Below are positions 18,383 to 29,066 of a stretch of 64,000 nucleotides of DNA, one piece after another. The translations under genes were made by a program, and so were the position numbers. The first letter of the stretch is position 1; every line of letters starts with the position of its first letter. This stretch comes from Leptospiraceae bacterium (GTDB lineage Bacteria > Spirochaetota > Leptospiria > Leptospirales > Leptonemataceae). The notes below the pieces were generated by a model. That model saw nothing but the letters and a program-made list of their open reading frames with translations, ran no database searches and was not told the DNA's origin. The stretch lies in assembly GCA_025059995.1 (NCBI GenBank), contig JANXCF010000003.1, positions 62,001 to 126,000 of the forward strand, read 5' to 3'.

Positions 18383-19161
18383 CCACCTGCAATGGTAAGT
18401 TTCCTCAAGCCCAGTCGATATAAACTATAAGATAGTAAAAACAAAATTGTAGCCTGAACAAGGTAAGAAATCAAGATATCTCCAAAGTTAGTAAAACTTT
18501 GAGACTTCACTAAAACCAAGGTTGGATAGTAAAAAAGATAAGGAAAAGGAGTAAGAAGAATCAAATCCTTCATCCCCTCAGGAAAAAAATCCAAAGGGAT
18601 GATGGCTCCGGAAAAAAGAGTCGTTAAAGATAGATACACAATCCAAAAAGGAAAAGTCTCAGTAAAGAAAAACGACAATGAACTGATCAAAAGAGAAATA
18701 AAAAGGTGAATCAAAAAAGACAAACCAAACAAAAGAAAAAACTTCAAAAGAACAACACCATCAAAAGAAAAAGAAATTCCAAAAAGAAAATAACTCACCA
18801 AAAAGATTGGAAACCCTTTTGACAAAATTTGATACAAAAAAAGCCCAATTGTATCAGAAAAGAAAATGATGGCTAAAGAATAAGGTTTCATGAGATCAAC
18901 AGCAATTTCACCGGTTCGAACCTTCGTGGTAAGGAAGCCTTCATTTCTTGGAAATATTGTTTTAATAACCATCGCAATAATGACATAAGCGGTCATTTGC
19001 TCTGAAGTAAAGGGAAGATTTGTTTTTTCTTTTAAAAGGGTCTTCCATAAAGTAATAAAAATAAAAATATACAAAAAAGCATTCAGTAAAGAAGCAAAAT
19101 ATTCAAACCGATAGGCAATAGCTTTTTGAAAACTCATGGAAATGTATTTTAAGTAAATCAT
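18379..19161 (-). CDS. ABC-2 type exporter permease (first subunit)
   Basis: A 260-residue membrane protein with about six helices and the cytoplasmic loop KVRTGEIAVDLMKPYSLAI, matching the permease partner family of COG4586 ATPases. The first residues (YLKYISMSFQKAIAYRFEYF) are the amphipathic segment common to ABC-2 permeases. It overlaps the ATPase gene by 4 bases (ATGA) and the second permease by 4 bases, so the three subunits are translationally coupled, consistent with one complex. Substrate unknown. Confidence 0.82.
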   Translation of the reverse strand: MIYLKYISMSFQKAIAYRFEYFASLLNAFLYIFIFITLWKTLLKEKTNLPFTSEQMTAYVIIAMVIKTIFPRNEGFLTTKVRTGEIAVDLMKPYSLAIIFFSDTIGLFLYQILSKGFPIFLVSYFLFGISFSFDGVVLLKFFLLFGLSFLIHLFISLLISSLSFFFTETFPFWIVYLSLTTLFSGAIIPLDFFPEGMKDLILLTPFPYLFYYPTLVLVKSQSFTNFGDILISYLVQATILFLLSYSLYRLGLRKLTIAGG

Positions 19162-20159
19162 AATTCAACAAACTGATTCTTATAGAGCTCCTTTAAGGTT
19201 TCTTCGAGTTCTCTTTTTTTTACGTGAATGTCAGCAATCAATCCCCCATGCTGTTGGATGTACGAAATTACGTGATTTACACTTTCATGAACGGGGATTT
19301 CGATCTCGTAATACTGATGATTTTCATTTTTGAGGATACGAAAGAAAGAATGATTTAATTGTAAAGGTTGTTCTAAATGAAAAACCACTTTTTTAGTTTT
19401 TTGGTAAGTTTGGATGAATTGCTCTAATTTTCCATCGTAGTAAATTTTTCCTTTGTCAATTAAGATCAAGCGTTGAGCGAGGAATTCAATATCACCAATA
19501 TCATGGGTAGTCAAGATGACGGTAACTTGACGTTCATGATTGATTTTTTTTATTGTATTTCTCACAATATCTTTTGTGAGGATATCCAATCCAATCGTCG
19601 GTTCATCTAAGAACAAAATATCAGGATGATGAATCAGTGATGCTGCTAAGTCAGCTCTCATTCTTTGCCCAAGGGACAACTTTCGAACCTGCTGATACAA
19701 AAAGGGCTTCATCCCTAAAAGTTCTACAAGTTCATCGAAACGTCTTTGGAACTCTTTTTTTTCTATCTTATAGATTACCCTCAGCAATTCAAAAGACTCA
19801 ATGAGAGGAAGATCCCACCACAATTGGGTCCTTTGTCCAAAAACAACGCCAATATTACGAACAACCTGCTTTCGTTCGAAAAAGGGTTCTTTTCCGTTTA
19901 CTAAAACCCTACCCGAGGTTTGTTTGAGGATACCTGTTAGGATTTTGATGGTGGTGGACTTGCCTGCTCCGTTGGGTCCTACATAACCTACAATCTCTCC
20001 TTTAGAAATCGAAAACGAAATACCATCAATTGCTCGGATGGGGATTTTTTGTCTTTTGAATAAACCCAATATAGAACCCAACAAACCTTTGGGTCTTTGG
20101 TATTGATAAAAGATTTTAGTCAAATCCTCAACATAGATTTGACCTTCTGTGGTTTTCAT
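19158..20159 (-). CDS. ABC exporter ATP-binding protein
   Basis: The 333-residue ATPase drives the two ABC-2 permeases encoded downstream. It has Walker A ([19 protein letters not shown]), a Q-loop region ([15 protein letters not shown]), the signature [15 protein letters not shown], Walker B ([13 protein letters not shown]) and the switch His in [10 protein letters not shown]. The variant signature LSLGQR, with the [12 protein letters not shown] segment, is typical of the COG4586 subgroup. About 90 residues follow the ATPase core. Start and stop both overlap neighbours in ATGA junctions, the upstream neighbour being trpB. Confidence 0.9.
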   Translation of the reverse strand: MKTTEGQIYVEDLTKIFYQYQRPKGLLGSILGLFKRQKIPIRAIDGISFSISKGEIVGYVGPNGAGKSTTIKILTGILKQTSGRVLVNGKEPFFERKQVVRNIGVVFGQRTQLWWDLPLIESFELLRVIYKIEKKEFQRRFDELVELLGMKPFLYQQVRKLSLGQRMRADLAASLIHHPDILFLDEPTIGLDILTKDIVRNTIKKINHERQVTVILTTHDIGDIEFLAQRLILIDKGKIYYDGKLEQFIQTYQKTKKVVFHLEQPLQLNHSFFRILKNENHQYYEIEIPVHESVNHVISYIQQHGGLIADIHVKKRELEETLKELYKNQFVEL

Positions 20160-21424
20160 AGATTTTCTTTGATGCGGTAAACTTCAGAAACATCCTTATC
20201 ACCACGTCCAGATACCGAAATAAGAACATACGGCTTTTGGTTTCTTTCGTGATACTTTTGGATTTCTTTTTTGGCTAAGGCAAAGGCGTGAGCTGTCTCA
20301 AGTGCTGGTGTGATTCCTTCCATTTGGGATACTTCTATAAAAGCCTCTATGGCTTCTTCATCTGAAATGGCATAGTATTCAGTTCTTTTGATGGAATGTA
20401 GATATGCATGTTCTGGTCCAACACCTGGATAATCCAAACCCGCAGAAACACTATGAACGTTATAAATCTGCCCTTCTTCATTCTGAATAAATAGCGATTT
20501 TGTTCCGTGAAAATAACCTGTTTCTCCGAATTGGATTGATGCTGCGTTCTCTCCTTTTTTGTGGGAGATTCCTCCTGCTTCGGCTCCTAAAAGACGCACT
20601 TCAAAATCCGTTAAAAAACCATGAAATATCCCAATGGCGTTTGAACCTCCCCCCACACAAGCCACAACAAAATCTGGTAGTCGATTCGTCTTTTGTAGAA
20701 ATTGCTTTCTTGCTTCTTTACCTATGATAGATTGAAAGTCCCTCACAATAGCTGGGAATGGATGAGGACCAATCACCGAACCAATCACATAATGAGTATA
20801 TTCGACTGTTTTTGCCCAATCCCTCATGGCTTCATTAGTGGCATCTTTTAAAGTTGCATTACCTGATGTGACTGGGACGACTTCAGCTCCAAGTAGCTTC
20901 ATTCGATAAACATTTAGATTTTGTCTTCGAACGTCTTCTGCCCCCATATAGATGGTGCATTGAAGACCAAACTTTGCTGCTGCGGTTGCGGTTGCAACAC
21001 CGTGCTGTCCGGCACCTGTTTCGGCAATCACTCGGGTCTTTCCCATTTTCTTCGCAAGGAGCACTTGACCAACAGCATTATTGATCTTGTGGGAACCAGT
21101 ATGATTTAAATCCTCTCTCTTGAGCCAGATTTCAGCTCCCCATTCCTGAGAAAGTCTCTCGGCTTTCGTCAAAAGAGAAGGTCTTCCACAAAATTCTTTG
21201 TAGTAGTAATTCAATTCCTTGATGAATTCTTTATCCTTAAGGAACTTTTTATAATTTTTTTCTAATTCTTTGATGGCTGGGATCAAAACTTCGGGGCTAT
21301 AAACCCCTCCAAAGATTCCGTAATAGCCATCTTTAGGAACGAGCTTTCCTGATGAAAAAGGATACCTTGCTAATTTCTTTAAAAACTTTTTGTCTTTTTT
21401 CGATAGTGTTTTTGTTTCCATCAT
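20156..21424 (-). CDS. trpB: Tryptophan synthase beta subunit
   Basis: TrpB condenses indole and serine to tryptophan with pyridoxal phosphate. The 422-residue protein is of the standard TrpB1 type: the PLP lysine lies in [14 protein letters not shown], then [18 protein letters not shown], the phosphate-binding [10 protein letters not shown] and the C-terminal [10 protein letters not shown]. Its alpha partner trpA, normally adjacent, is absent from the window. The gene sits between proS and an exporter and overlaps both by four bases (ATGA), so it appears to have been inserted into, and to be co-translated with, this housekeeping operon. Two consecutive ATG codons (21424 and 21421) could serve as the start. 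Confidence 0.93.
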   Translation of the reverse strand: MMETKTLSKKDKKFLKKLARYPFSSGKLVPKDGYYGIFGGVYSPEVLIPAIKELEKNYKKFLKDKEFIKELNYYYKEFCGRPSLLTKAERLSQEWGAEIWLKREDLNHTGSHKINNAVGQVLLAKKMGKTRVIAETGAGQHGVATATAAAKFGLQCTIYMGAEDVRRQNLNVYRMKLLGAEVVPVTSGNATLKDATNEAMRDWAKTVEYTHYVIGSVIGPHPFPAIVRDFQSIIGKEARKQFLQKTNRLPDFVVACVGGGSNAIGIFHGFLTDFEVRLLGAEAGGISHKKGENAASIQFGETGYFHGTKSLFIQNEEGQIYNVHSVSAGLDYPGVGPEHAYLHSIKRTEYYAISDEEAIEAFIEVSQMEGITPALETAHAFALAKKEIQKYHERNQKPYVLISVSGRGDKDVSEVYRIKENL

Positions 21425-23193
21425 GCTTTTGGTAGTTGTGAATATAGATAATCTCGTAATTCACGGATTTTTGCGATTAGTTCCTTTTCATCTACAAAAA
21501 ACTTCTGATTTTCTTTGCGTAGGTAGATTTCTATTTTGCCTTCTGAAAAATAATTCGAACCAAGAGTAATTCGAATGGGAAAGCCGATTAACTCAGAGTC
21601 CGTAAGTTTTACCCCTGCTCTTAAATCCCGATTATCCCATAAAATATCAAAATTTTCTTTTCGCAAGGTTTGATAAATCTTTTCTACTTTTTCTTTTTCT
21701 TCTTCTGTTTTTGTGATGTCTACTAACACAATCTCAAAGGGAGCTACACTAATGGGCCATGTGATCCCCTTTTCGTCATGATTTTGCTCGATGATTGTTG
21801 CCATGGTTCGATCAATCCCAATTCCATAACAACCCATGACAGGATAAATCCGCTTTTGATTCTTATCAAGAACAGTAAATTCCATTGATTTTGTGTATTT
21901 ATCTCCCAACTTGAAGATATGACCTACCTCAATACCCTTGTATTGCTTGAGCTTTCCGTTTCCATTGGGGCTCGGATCTCCTTCTACTGCTAAAGCCAAA
22001 TCAACGAGTTTTTCGTGCCAGTTTTTGTCAATCAATACAGGATGAAAATGAGCAATGTGGTATTCTTCCTTATTTGCGCCTGTTATCCAACTTTTTTGAG
22101 TTGCAACCGATCGATCGAACAGAAGGATAACGTCATTGGACTTTAATTGCCATGGACCAGCATAGCCGGGGACACTGCCAATTCGATAAAAATCCTCTTC
22201 TTTGGCTGGATAAACTTCAGTAGCTTTGAGGTGATTTTTTAGTTTGACTTCGTTAATTTGCCGATCCCCTCGGATGAGAATCATCACTAATACTTCTTTT
22301 TCTTCTGGTAAATCAGCTCGATAAAGTAACGTTTTTAAAAGTTCTTGGGAAGATTTTCGTAAAAACTTTGCCAAATCATCAATGGTTTTACAATTCGGAG
22401 TAGGAATCTCTTTGAGCTCTTTTTTCAAATGTTCAATTTCTTCTTCAGTAAACTTGAGCTTTTCATCAGTGATTTCAGGGTATATTACTGGAGTTTTTTC
22501 TTGATTGCTTCGATAAGAAAAATCTTCACTTACAAGTAGGGTTTCTTCGCCAATATGGGATAAAACCATAAACTCCTCAGAAGCACTTCCTCCCATAGCA
22601 CCCGTGTCAGCCTCTACTGGTAATGTTTCTAATCCCACCCTTGCAAAGATTCTTCTATACACTTTTCTCATCTCTTCATAAGTTTGATTAAGGGAATCCT
22701 CATCTAAGTGGAACGAATAAGCATCCTTCATGATAAATTCACGGCAGCGAATCACACCAAACCTTGGACGGATTTCATCCCGAAATTTCGTATGAATTTG
22801 ATATACATTGATTGGTAAGTCCCGATATGAACGAATGAATTTCTTTAATAAATCCGTAAACGTTTCTTCGTGAGTCGGACCTAGGACCAAGTTATTTTCG
22901 TGCCGATCCTTCAAACGAAACATTTCTTTGCCCATCGTATACCATCTACCAGTGCTTTCCCACAACTCAGAAGGAACCAAAATTGGGAGTTGGAATTCCA
23001 GAGCTCCTGCTCGATCCATTTCCTCTCGAACGATGGCTTCTATTTTTTTGATCACCCTCAAACCTAAGGGAAGATAATGATAAAGTCCAGAACCTAATTT
23101 TTCAATCAAGCCTGCTCGTAGCATCAAACGATGGGAAGCAACAACGGCATCTTGTGGGTCTTCACGTTTTGTATAAAGAAAAAAGTTTTTCAT
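21421..23193 (-). CDS. proS: Prolyl-tRNA synthetase, bacterial type with editing domain
   Basis: ProS charges tRNA(Pro). The 590-residue length and layout are those of the bacterial form: class II motif 1 region ([20 protein letters not shown]), motif 2 ([25 protein letters not shown]), an inserted Ala-tRNA editing domain (about residues 220-390), motif 3 ([18 protein letters not shown]) and the anticodon-binding domain. It follows rseP by 29 bases and its stop overlaps the trpB start. The rseP-proS adjacency at the end of the rpsB-cdsA-dxr block supports a Leptospira-like source. Confidence 0.96.
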   Translation of the reverse strand: MKNFFLYTKREDPQDAVVASHRLMLRAGLIEKLGSGLYHYLPLGLRVIKKIEAIVREEMDRAGALEFQLPILVPSELWESTGRWYTMGKEMFRLKDRHENNLVLGPTHEETFTDLLKKFIRSYRDLPINVYQIHTKFRDEIRPRFGVIRCREFIMKDAYSFHLDEDSLNQTYEEMRKVYRRIFARVGLETLPVEADTGAMGGSASEEFMVLSHIGEETLLVSEDFSYRSNQEKTPVIYPEITDEKLKFTEEEIEHLKKELKEIPTPNCKTIDDLAKFLRKSSQELLKTLLYRADLPEEKEVLVMILIRGDRQINEVKLKNHLKATEVYPAKEEDFYRIGSVPGYAGPWQLKSNDVILLFDRSVATQKSWITGANKEEYHIAHFHPVLIDKNWHEKLVDLALAVEGDPSPNGNGKLKQYKGIEVGHIFKLGDKYTKSMEFTVLDKNQKRIYPVMGCYGIGIDRTMATIIEQNHDEKGITWPISVAPFEIVLVDITKTEEEKEKVEKIYQTLRKENFDILWDNRDLRAGVKLTDSELIGFPIRITLGSNYFSEGKIEIYLRKENQKFFVDEKELIAKIRELRDYLYSQLPKA

Positions 23194-23222
23194 TGAGTTC
23201 GAAAATTTCTTATTTGTTTTGT

Positions 23223-24854
23223 TTACAATCCTAAAACAAATAAAACATCACGAAACATGATCCACAAACCTAAAGAAAGTAAAATAATAAAAGCCACTCT
23301 ATGTAAATTCTCAATCAAACTTAAGGGGAGTTTTTTTCCTCTAATGGCTTCTATGAGAAAAAGCACGATGTGACCTCCATCCACTATGGGAAAGGGTATC
23401 AAATTAATGACCATCAAGGCAATTGAAATTGATGCCATCAAAATCAAGTAATCACGAAAGTCGGTTTCAATCACAATGCCAGCTAAAGCAAACATCCCAA
23501 CCGGTCCCATGGTATTATCGATAAAAGAAATCCTTCCCGTGAATAGCATTTGAAAGAACTTCGGATAGATCATTATATTTTGTATTGTGTTTTCATAAGC
23601 ATAAGAAATTGCTCCAACCAATGAGGCTTCCTTGGGAATTGTGATTTGCTCAATTACATTATTCGGTCGAAATCCCATCAAACCAATCTTAGATACACTT
23701 AGATTTGCTTCAAACTCGGCACTCCCAATACGAAAACGATACTTCTGATTTTGATTTTTAGAAATGAATTTGTAGATTTCTTCAAAGGAAGTTGTTGTAA
23801 TCCCTTCAATTTGTAAGAAATTCAAGGCTCGTAAATGCTCAGGAACATAAGACAAAAGCTGAATTTCTTCTATGGTTTGATTATATTTTAGATCCTTGAC
23901 GTTTCTAAAAGTGATTCGATATTCTTTTCGAAAAGGAACTTGGATCTCAAGGGTTTCTTTAAACCAAGGCACCAACCATGGATATTTTTCTCTTTCTACT
24001 TTTACGTTAACCACCTCTTTATCTAATCCTCCCAAGAGCTCTTGGAGTTCTGATGTGGATTGAACTTTTTTTCCTTCAACTTCAATGATGACATCTCCAT
24101 CTTTAAAATACTTCATGGCTGGGTAATTCGTCGGTTCAACATCTTTTTGGAACAACGACAAGAGTTTAAACTTTACTAAATCTACAAAAGGAAAATCAAC
24201 TTGGATTTTTCTTTCGCCTGGGATTCGAATACCGATTTGGGACCTTCCTGTTGAGTCAACTTCGGGAATGACTGTTATATTTAAAATTTTTTCTTCTTGG
24301 TTTTCGATACGTTTGATTTGAAAATCCAATGGCTGTCCACCTGAAAGTAAAATTGTTTCTTGGATGTCTTTGAAATCATCAACTGGTTTTCCATTGATGC
24401 TTAAGACATAATCGCCATTTTTGAGGCCAGATAATTTTGCGGGAGAATTTTCCATTTCATCCCACAAATAAATCATGGGGGGATTATCTTTGGGAAGAAA
24501 TCCAACCACAAAAAACAAAAGAAAACCCAAAATCAAATTAAACAACGGACCTCCAATAACAGGGATGATACGTATTAATGGTGGTTTGGAAAAAAAACCA
24601 TAAGAGACTTTATCAACATTGTGATAATCCTGTGCGTAGTCATCACCATAAAATTTCACATACCCACCAAAAGGAAAAGCAGTAATTTGGTATGTAGTAT
24701 CTTTGAATTTCACCTTCCAGATACCCTTTCCAAATCCAATGGAAAAAATCTCAGCCTTTATACCTACTAATCTACCCAAAAGAAGATGTCCCAATTCATG
24801 AACTATGATGGTTATTCCTAATAATGCTATACCACCGAGTATGATCACTAACAT
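23223..24854 (-). CDS. rseP: Site-2 metalloprotease RseP with two PDZ domains
   Basis: RseP is an inner-membrane zinc protease that cuts membrane-embedded anti-sigma factors and leftover signal peptides. The 543-residue protein carries HELGHLLLGRLVG (HExxH) in the first transmembrane segment and NLIPFPIVDGGHIVLF, the third zinc-ligand motif, near the C-terminus. Between them are two PDZ domains (around GLKNGDYVLSINGKPV and FKDGDVIIEVEGKKV), plus an extra beta-rich segment at about residues 300-390 that makes it longer than the usual 450 residues. It begins 4 bases after the dxr stop, in the standard cdsA-dxr-rseP order. Confidence 0.94.
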   Translation of the reverse strand: MLVIILGGIALLGITIIVHELGHLLLGRLVGIKAEIFSIGFGKGIWKVKFKDTTYQITAFPFGGYVKFYGDDYAQDYHNVDKVSYGFFSKPPLIRIIPVIGGPLFNLILGFLLFFVVGFLPKDNPPMIYLWDEMENSPAKLSGLKNGDYVLSINGKPVDDFKDIQETILLSGGQPLDFQIKRIENQEEKILNITVIPEVDSTGRSQIGIRIPGERKIQVDFPFVDLVKFKLLSLFQKDVEPTNYPAMKYFKDGDVIIEVEGKKVQSTSELQELLGGLDKEVVNVKVEREKYPWLVPWFKETLEIQVPFRKEYRITFRNVKDLKYNQTIEEIQLLSYVPEHLRALNFLQIEGITTTSFEEIYKFISKNQNQKYRFRIGSAEFEANLSVSKIGLMGFRPNNVIEQITIPKEASLVGAISYAYENTIQNIMIYPKFFQMLFTGRISFIDNTMGPVGMFALAGIVIETDFRDYLILMASISIALMVINLIPFPIVDGGHIVLFLIEAIRGKKLPLSLIENLHRVAFIILLSLGLWIMFRDVLFVLGL

Positions 24855-24858
24855 ATTT

Positions 24859-26064
24859 CTACCTCGTATATAAAGTTTTATAACGATTGATTACGTATTC
24901 CTTTACTTCTCGATTTATCTTTAATATAATATTGAAATCATGAATTTCGACAATAGGGATATTTTCCAATGCATCTTTTATAATCAAGGGAATTTCAGTA
25001 AAGTGAATTTGATCATTCAAAAACAAATCTACGGCAACTTCATTACTTGCATTCAATACGATTGGAGCTGACTTTCCTAATGTTCCTGCTTCTATGCATA
25101 GATAAAAACCCGGATACTTCTCTTTATCAACGGGATAGAATTTTAAGCAAGGCCAATTCTCGGGTTCTTGGAATTCTTTTAATTTCTCTGGGAGAACTTC
25201 AGGAAAAAACAAAGAATGAGCTATGGGAAAAATCATGTTCGGAGGAGATGTTGCTAACATGTAACTTCCATCATTAAGTTGAATCATGGAGTGAACAAAG
25301 CTATCTTTATGGATTTTTACATCAATTTTTTCATAAGGCAGTCCAAAGATATAATGAGCTTCTATTACCTCGAGACCTTTGTTAATCAAGCTTGCAGAGT
25401 CAACAGTGATTTTTTTTCCCATATTCCAAGTTGGATGTTTGAGGACATCTTCTTTTTTGACTTTTTTGAGCTCTTCTGTGGTATAGTCTCGAAAAGGACC
25501 TCCTGAAGCTGTTAAAATCAACTTCCGGATGTTTTTAGGATTTTGAGATAATAATAACTGAAAGGCGGCGTTATGCTCAGAATCTACAGGTATCAAAGGG
25601 GCTTGATATTGTTTTAACATTTGAAAAATCAACTCACCTCCAACAACCAATGATTCTTTGTTGGCAATACAAAGTTTTTTTTGATTTTTGATGGCTTCTA
25701 TCGTAGCTTCCAAACCAATTGATCCTGTAAGAGCATTCAAAACTGTATCTCCCTGAGAGTGATTTATCATTTCCAAAAGTCCCTCATAGCCTCTGTAAAA
25801 TTTAATCTTTACGTTGTGGTAGTTTTTTGTGAATTCATCAAACTTCGATTCGTCAGTAATGGTAATTTGTTTCGGTTGAAACTCCTCAATCAACTTCGGT
25901 AATTCTTTGATGGATGTATGAACGCTGATTTCTTCTAATTGGATTTGAGGAAACCTTCGCAATACTTCTAAAGTTGTTTTTCCAATCGAACCAGAAGCTC
26001 CCAAAAGAGTTAATTTTTTTGTTGGCGCTGCATATTTTAAATTTAGTCGTTCTCTAAAATCCAT
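24859..26064 (-). CDS. dxr: 1-deoxy-D-xylulose 5-phosphate reductoisomerase
   Basis: Dxr makes methylerythritol phosphate, the committed step of the MEP isoprenoid pathway that feeds uppS nearby. The NADPH-binding loop is LLGASGSIGKTTLEV, the substrate/metal region includes ANKESLVVGGE, PVDSEHNAAFQLL and ASGGPFRDY, and KKITVDSASLINKGLEVIEAH is the family signature. I take the ATG at 26064, which gives 401 residues and avoids overlapping cdsA. An in-frame TTG at 26079 is possible, but neither has a clear ribosome site. About 15 extra N-terminal residues precede the Rossmann fold compared with E. coli. Confidence 0.94.
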   Translation of the reverse strand: MDFRERLNLKYAAPTKKLTLLGASGSIGKTTLEVLRRFPQIQLEEISVHTSIKELPKLIEEFQPKQITITDESKFDEFTKNYHNVKIKFYRGYEGLLEMINHSQGDTVLNALTGSIGLEATIEAIKNQKKLCIANKESLVVGGELIFQMLKQYQAPLIPVDSEHNAAFQLLLSQNPKNIRKLILTASGGPFRDYTTEELKKVKKEDVLKHPTWNMGKKITVDSASLINKGLEVIEAHYIFGLPYEKIDVKIHKDSFVHSMIQLNDGSYMLATSPPNMIFPIAHSLFFPEVLPEKLKEFQEPENWPCLKFYPVDKEKYPGFYLCIEAGTLGKSAPIVLNASNEVAVDLFLNDQIHFTEIPLIIKDALENIPIVEIHDFNIILKINREVKEYVINRYKTLYTR

Positions 26065-26068
26065 CGGT

Positions 26069-27001
26069 TTATAGAACAAATAAGGTTTTAATATAAAAAT
26101 AAAAATATCCTAAAGGAAAAGTAAACAACATTGCATCCACTAAATCCAAAACCCCACCATGACCAGGTATGATCGTAGATGAGTCTTTCGCTTTTGCATC
26201 TCGTTTGATGGCACTTTCGACCAAATCACCAAATATGGTAGCAAACGAAAAGACCAAAGTCAAAATAGAAGCCTCCCAATAGGAAGGAAGAATCAATAAA
26301 CTCTTAGACGAAAGATTTGAAAGAACCTTAATCCAAACGTATAAAAAGCCTAAATTAAAGAGATTTGCAAATAATACACCGGCAATATAGCCTTCCCAAG
26401 TTTTTCTCGGGCTTACCTTCAAACCTGCATTATGTTTTCCAAACCATCGTCCCCCAAAATATCCTCCTACATCGGTCATGATGGTAGAGAATGCAACGAA
26501 AACAAAAATAAAAATCCCTTCATCCAAAGAAAGCATGGGAAGAACAATTGATAATGGCAAAAATACATATAAAACTCCCGTAATAGTGCTCATCACATTG
26601 TAAGTATTCCCCTCAATAGGACGAAACATCATACTATACGTTTTAGTAACAATCACGAAAATCACTAAAATAGGAATGACGGGATTTTTGATATTTTGAT
26701 ATGTTTCTAAAAAATCTAAAAAAACAGGTGGGAATTCCAAATGTTCTTTTGACTCGTAAAGAAATTGAGCATAATATGAAATCAATATCAAGAAACCAAA
26801 AAAATGACCTAAAAATTTTATGGGTCTTCCTGAAACACCTCTATCCACCAGACGATAGTATTCCTCGAGCCCCAAAAAAGCAAAAAGATAAATGAATAAT
26901 AATGCGGGAATGGCATAAAGAAAATACAAAAAATTTAATAATAAAATTACTATTCCACCAATAGAAAACCCAGCTATGATTCTTTTTAAAGTTTCACTCA
27001 T
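26069..27001 (-). CDS. cdsA: Phosphatidate cytidylyltransferase
   Basis: CdsA makes CDP-diacylglycerol from phosphatidate and CTP in the inner membrane. The 310-residue protein has about eight hydrophobic helices and the C-terminal family signature covering KRDAKAKDSSTIIPGHGGVLDLVDAML (SAIKRDAKAKDSS, then IPGHGGVLDLVDAM), with the earlier conserved SPRKTWEGYIAG. It lies 42 bases after uppS and just before dxr, the common uppS-cdsA-dxr order. Confidence 0.94.
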   Translation of the reverse strand: MSETLKRIIAGFSIGGIVILLLNFLYFLYAIPALLFIYLFAFLGLEEYYRLVDRGVSGRPIKFLGHFFGFLILISYYAQFLYESKEHLEFPPVFLDFLETYQNIKNPVIPILVIFVIVTKTYSMMFRPIEGNTYNVMSTITGVLYVFLPLSIVLPMLSLDEGIFIFVFVAFSTIMTDVGGYFGGRWFGKHNAGLKVSPRKTWEGYIAGVLFANLFNLGFLYVWIKVLSNLSSKSLLILPSYWEASILTLVFSFATIFGDLVESAIKRDAKAKDSSTIIPGHGGVLDLVDAMLFTFPLGYFYFYIKTLFVL

Positions 27002-27043
27002 TTTGTCTATTTTTTGTTTATAGTTTTTTCGAAAAGTAATTCT

Positions 27044-27775
27044 TTACACAGGTATCAAACCACCAAATTTTCTTTGTCTTGTGGAATACCAATCTAAAGC
27101 TTTTATTAAATCTTCTTTCGTAAAATCAGGCCATAAAGTATCCGTAAAGTAAATTTCCGCGTAGGCATTTTGCCAAAGCAAAAAATTCGAAATCCTTTTT
27201 TCTCCTCCAGGTCTGATTAAAAGATCCACAGGAGGAAGTGGATAAGTATATAAGCATTTTTCAAATTCTTCTATGTCGGCTTTTGTGTAATACCCTGTTT
27301 TTTTGTATTGTTCAATTTTTTGTTCCAAAAGCACATTACAAGCATGTAGGATTTCTTGTTGAGAACCATAATTTATGCAAAAATTTACTATTAATTTACC
27401 AAAAATCTTTGTCTTTGCTACAGCTTCGTTTAAAACTTGCTGATTTTCTATGGGTAGTTTTTGCGTGTCTCCTGATACTTTAATCGAAATTTGTTTTTCG
27501 ATGCATTCATCAATATACTTTTGAAAAAACTCTTTCATTAGCTGCCATAAAAATTGGACCTCTGATTTGGGACGCTTCCAATTTTCCGTACTAAACGTAT
27601 ATAAAGAAATATAAGGTATTTGAAGTTCCAATACTACATCGATAAGTTTACGAAGATTCTCGCCTCCCTTCCGGTGTCCTTCCGTTCTTGGTAGGTTTCG
27701 GCGCTGTGCCCATCGACCATTTCCATCTAAAATGATGGCCACATGTTTAGGAAGTTTTTTTTCAGCTTCACTCAT
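27044..27775 (-). CDS. uppS: Undecaprenyl diphosphate synthase (cis-prenyltransferase)
   Basis: UppS extends farnesyl diphosphate to the C55 lipid carrier for peptidoglycan and surface glycans. The P-loop-like motif HVAIILDGNGRWAQRR begins at residue 10, then TEGHRKGGENLR, YTFSTENWKRP and the C-terminal RPGGEKRISNFLLWQ and YTDTLWPDF-like segments (YFTDTLWPDF). Length (243 residues) is typical. Its ATG shares one base with the frr stop in a TGATG junction, so translation is coupled. Confidence 0.96.
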   Translation of the reverse strand: MSEAEKKLPKHVAIILDGNGRWAQRRNLPRTEGHRKGGENLRKLIDVVLELQIPYISLYTFSTENWKRPKSEVQFLWQLMKEFFQKYIDECIEKQISIKVSGDTQKLPIENQQVLNEAVAKTKIFGKLIVNFCINYGSQQEILHACNVLLEQKIEQYKKTGYYTKADIEEFEKCLYTYPLPPVDLLIRPGGEKRISNFLLWQNAYAEIYFTDTLWPDFTKEDLIKALDWYSTRQRKFGGLIPV

Positions 27776-28341
27776 CAGAATTGCATTATACTTTCTTCTT
27801 TTTTGTGAGCCAAGTCTTCTAAGATTTTTATGTGTTTATCGGTGATCTTTTGAACTTCGTCTTGGTAATGTTTTTGTTCATCTTTTGAAATATTAGTGAT
27901 TTTCTTTAGGTCATCCAAAGAATCTCTTCTTACATTTCTTATGGCTACTTTGGCTTCTTCTAATTTTTGTTTTACTTGTTTGACTAATTCCAAACGCCGT
28001 TCTTTGGTCATTTCGGGCAATACTAATCGAATCACAGATCCATCGTTTTGAGGGTTGATATTTAAATCACTTTTTTGTATTGCCTTTTCTATCGCAGTCA
28101 GAGAATTCTTATCGTAGGGCTGTATTACAATCAGTCTTGCCTCTGGAACTGATATAGTAGCTATTTGGTTTATAGGAACTTCAGTGCCATAATATTCTAC
28201 TAAAATTCCATCCAAAATGCTTGGGTTGGCTCTACTAGACCGTATGCTATTCAATTCTTTCTTAAAAGCTTCTATGGTTTTATCCATCCTTTTATTGGCT
28301 TCTTCTAAGATACTCTTGATTTCAGAATATACATCACTCAT
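27775..28341 (-). CDS. frr: Ribosome recycling factor
   Basis: RRF splits post-termination ribosomes with EF-G. I use the ATG at 28341, which has a GAGG site 6 bases upstream and gives 188 residues starting MSDVYSEIKSILEEANK. A longer frame from 28359 would add six residues without support. Hallmarks are the long helices with LNSIRSSRANPSILDGILVE and IRNVRRDSLDDLKK. The start lies 8 bases inside the end of pyrH and the stop overlaps uppS by one base. Confidence 0.96.
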   Translation of the reverse strand: MSDVYSEIKSILEEANKRMDKTIEAFKKELNSIRSSRANPSILDGILVEYYGTEVPINQIATISVPEARLIVIQPYDKNSLTAIEKAIQKSDLNINPQNDGSVIRLVLPEMTKERRLELVKQVKQKLEEAKVAIRNVRRDSLDDLKKITNISKDEQKHYQDEVQKITDKHIKILEDLAHKKEESIMQF

Positions 28342-29065
28342 ACTCAACCTCCACATCATGGGAAATCAAAGTACCTACTTTTTCTCCACGTATTAATCTT
28401 GATAGGTTTCCATCTTTAAAAATGTCAAACACAATTACTGGTATATTATTTTCCATGCATAAGGCTAAAGCGGCAGCATCCATTACCTTCAATTGTTTGT
28501 GAAGAGCTTCTTTATAAGGAAGTTTGATATATCTTTTCGCTTTATGATTCTTTAAAGGATCAGAGTCATAAACTCCATCGACTTTAGTGGCTTTTAAAAG
28601 AATTTGACATCCAACCTCAATTGCTCTTAGTGCTGCTGTTGTGTCCGTTGTGAAAAAAGGGTTCCCTGTTCCCGCTGCAAAGATAACCACTCTATTTTTC
28701 TCAAGATGGCGCATCGCCCTTCGACGGATATAGGGTTCTGCAATGGATTTCATTTCTATTGCAGTTTGAACACGGGTGACTAATCCTATCTTTTCACATG
28801 CATCTTGCAAAGCCAAAGCATTGATAACAGTTCCCAACATCCCCATGTAATCAGCTGTTGCACGATCGATCCCAGCCTCTGCTGCAAGGTTTCCTCGAAT
28901 GATATTCCCACCCCCAATCACAACGGCAACGTTTATACCTTGATCATGACACATTAAAATCTGTTCAGCTATTTTTTTTACCAACTGAAAGTTAATCCCA
29001 AATTCTCCTCGATTATTAAAGGACTCCCCTGAAATTTTTAATAAAATTCGTTTATAAGGAAACAT
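28334..29065 (-). CDS. pyrH: Uridylate kinase
   Basis: PyrH phosphorylates UMP to UDP and belongs to the amino-acid kinase fold. The 243-residue protein begins YKRILLKISGESFNNRGEFG, then VVIGGGNIIRG, the UMP-binding TADYMGMLGTVINALALQ and AAGTGNPFFTTDTTAALRA. The gene starts one base after the tsf stop, the standard rpsB-tsf-pyrH-frr order, and overlaps frr. Confidence 0.97.
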   Translation of the reverse strand: MFPYKRILLKISGESFNNRGEFGINFQLVKKIAEQILMCHDQGINVAVVIGGGNIIRGNLAAEAGIDRATADYMGMLGTVINALALQDACEKIGLVTRVQTAIEMKSIAEPYIRRRAMRHLEKNRVVIFAAGTGNPFFTTDTTAALRAIEVGCQILLKATKVDGVYDSDPLKNHKAKRYIKLPYKEALHKQLKVMDAAALALCMENNIPVIVFDIFKDGNLSRLIRGEKVGTLISHDVEVEYE

Positions 29066-29066
29066 T

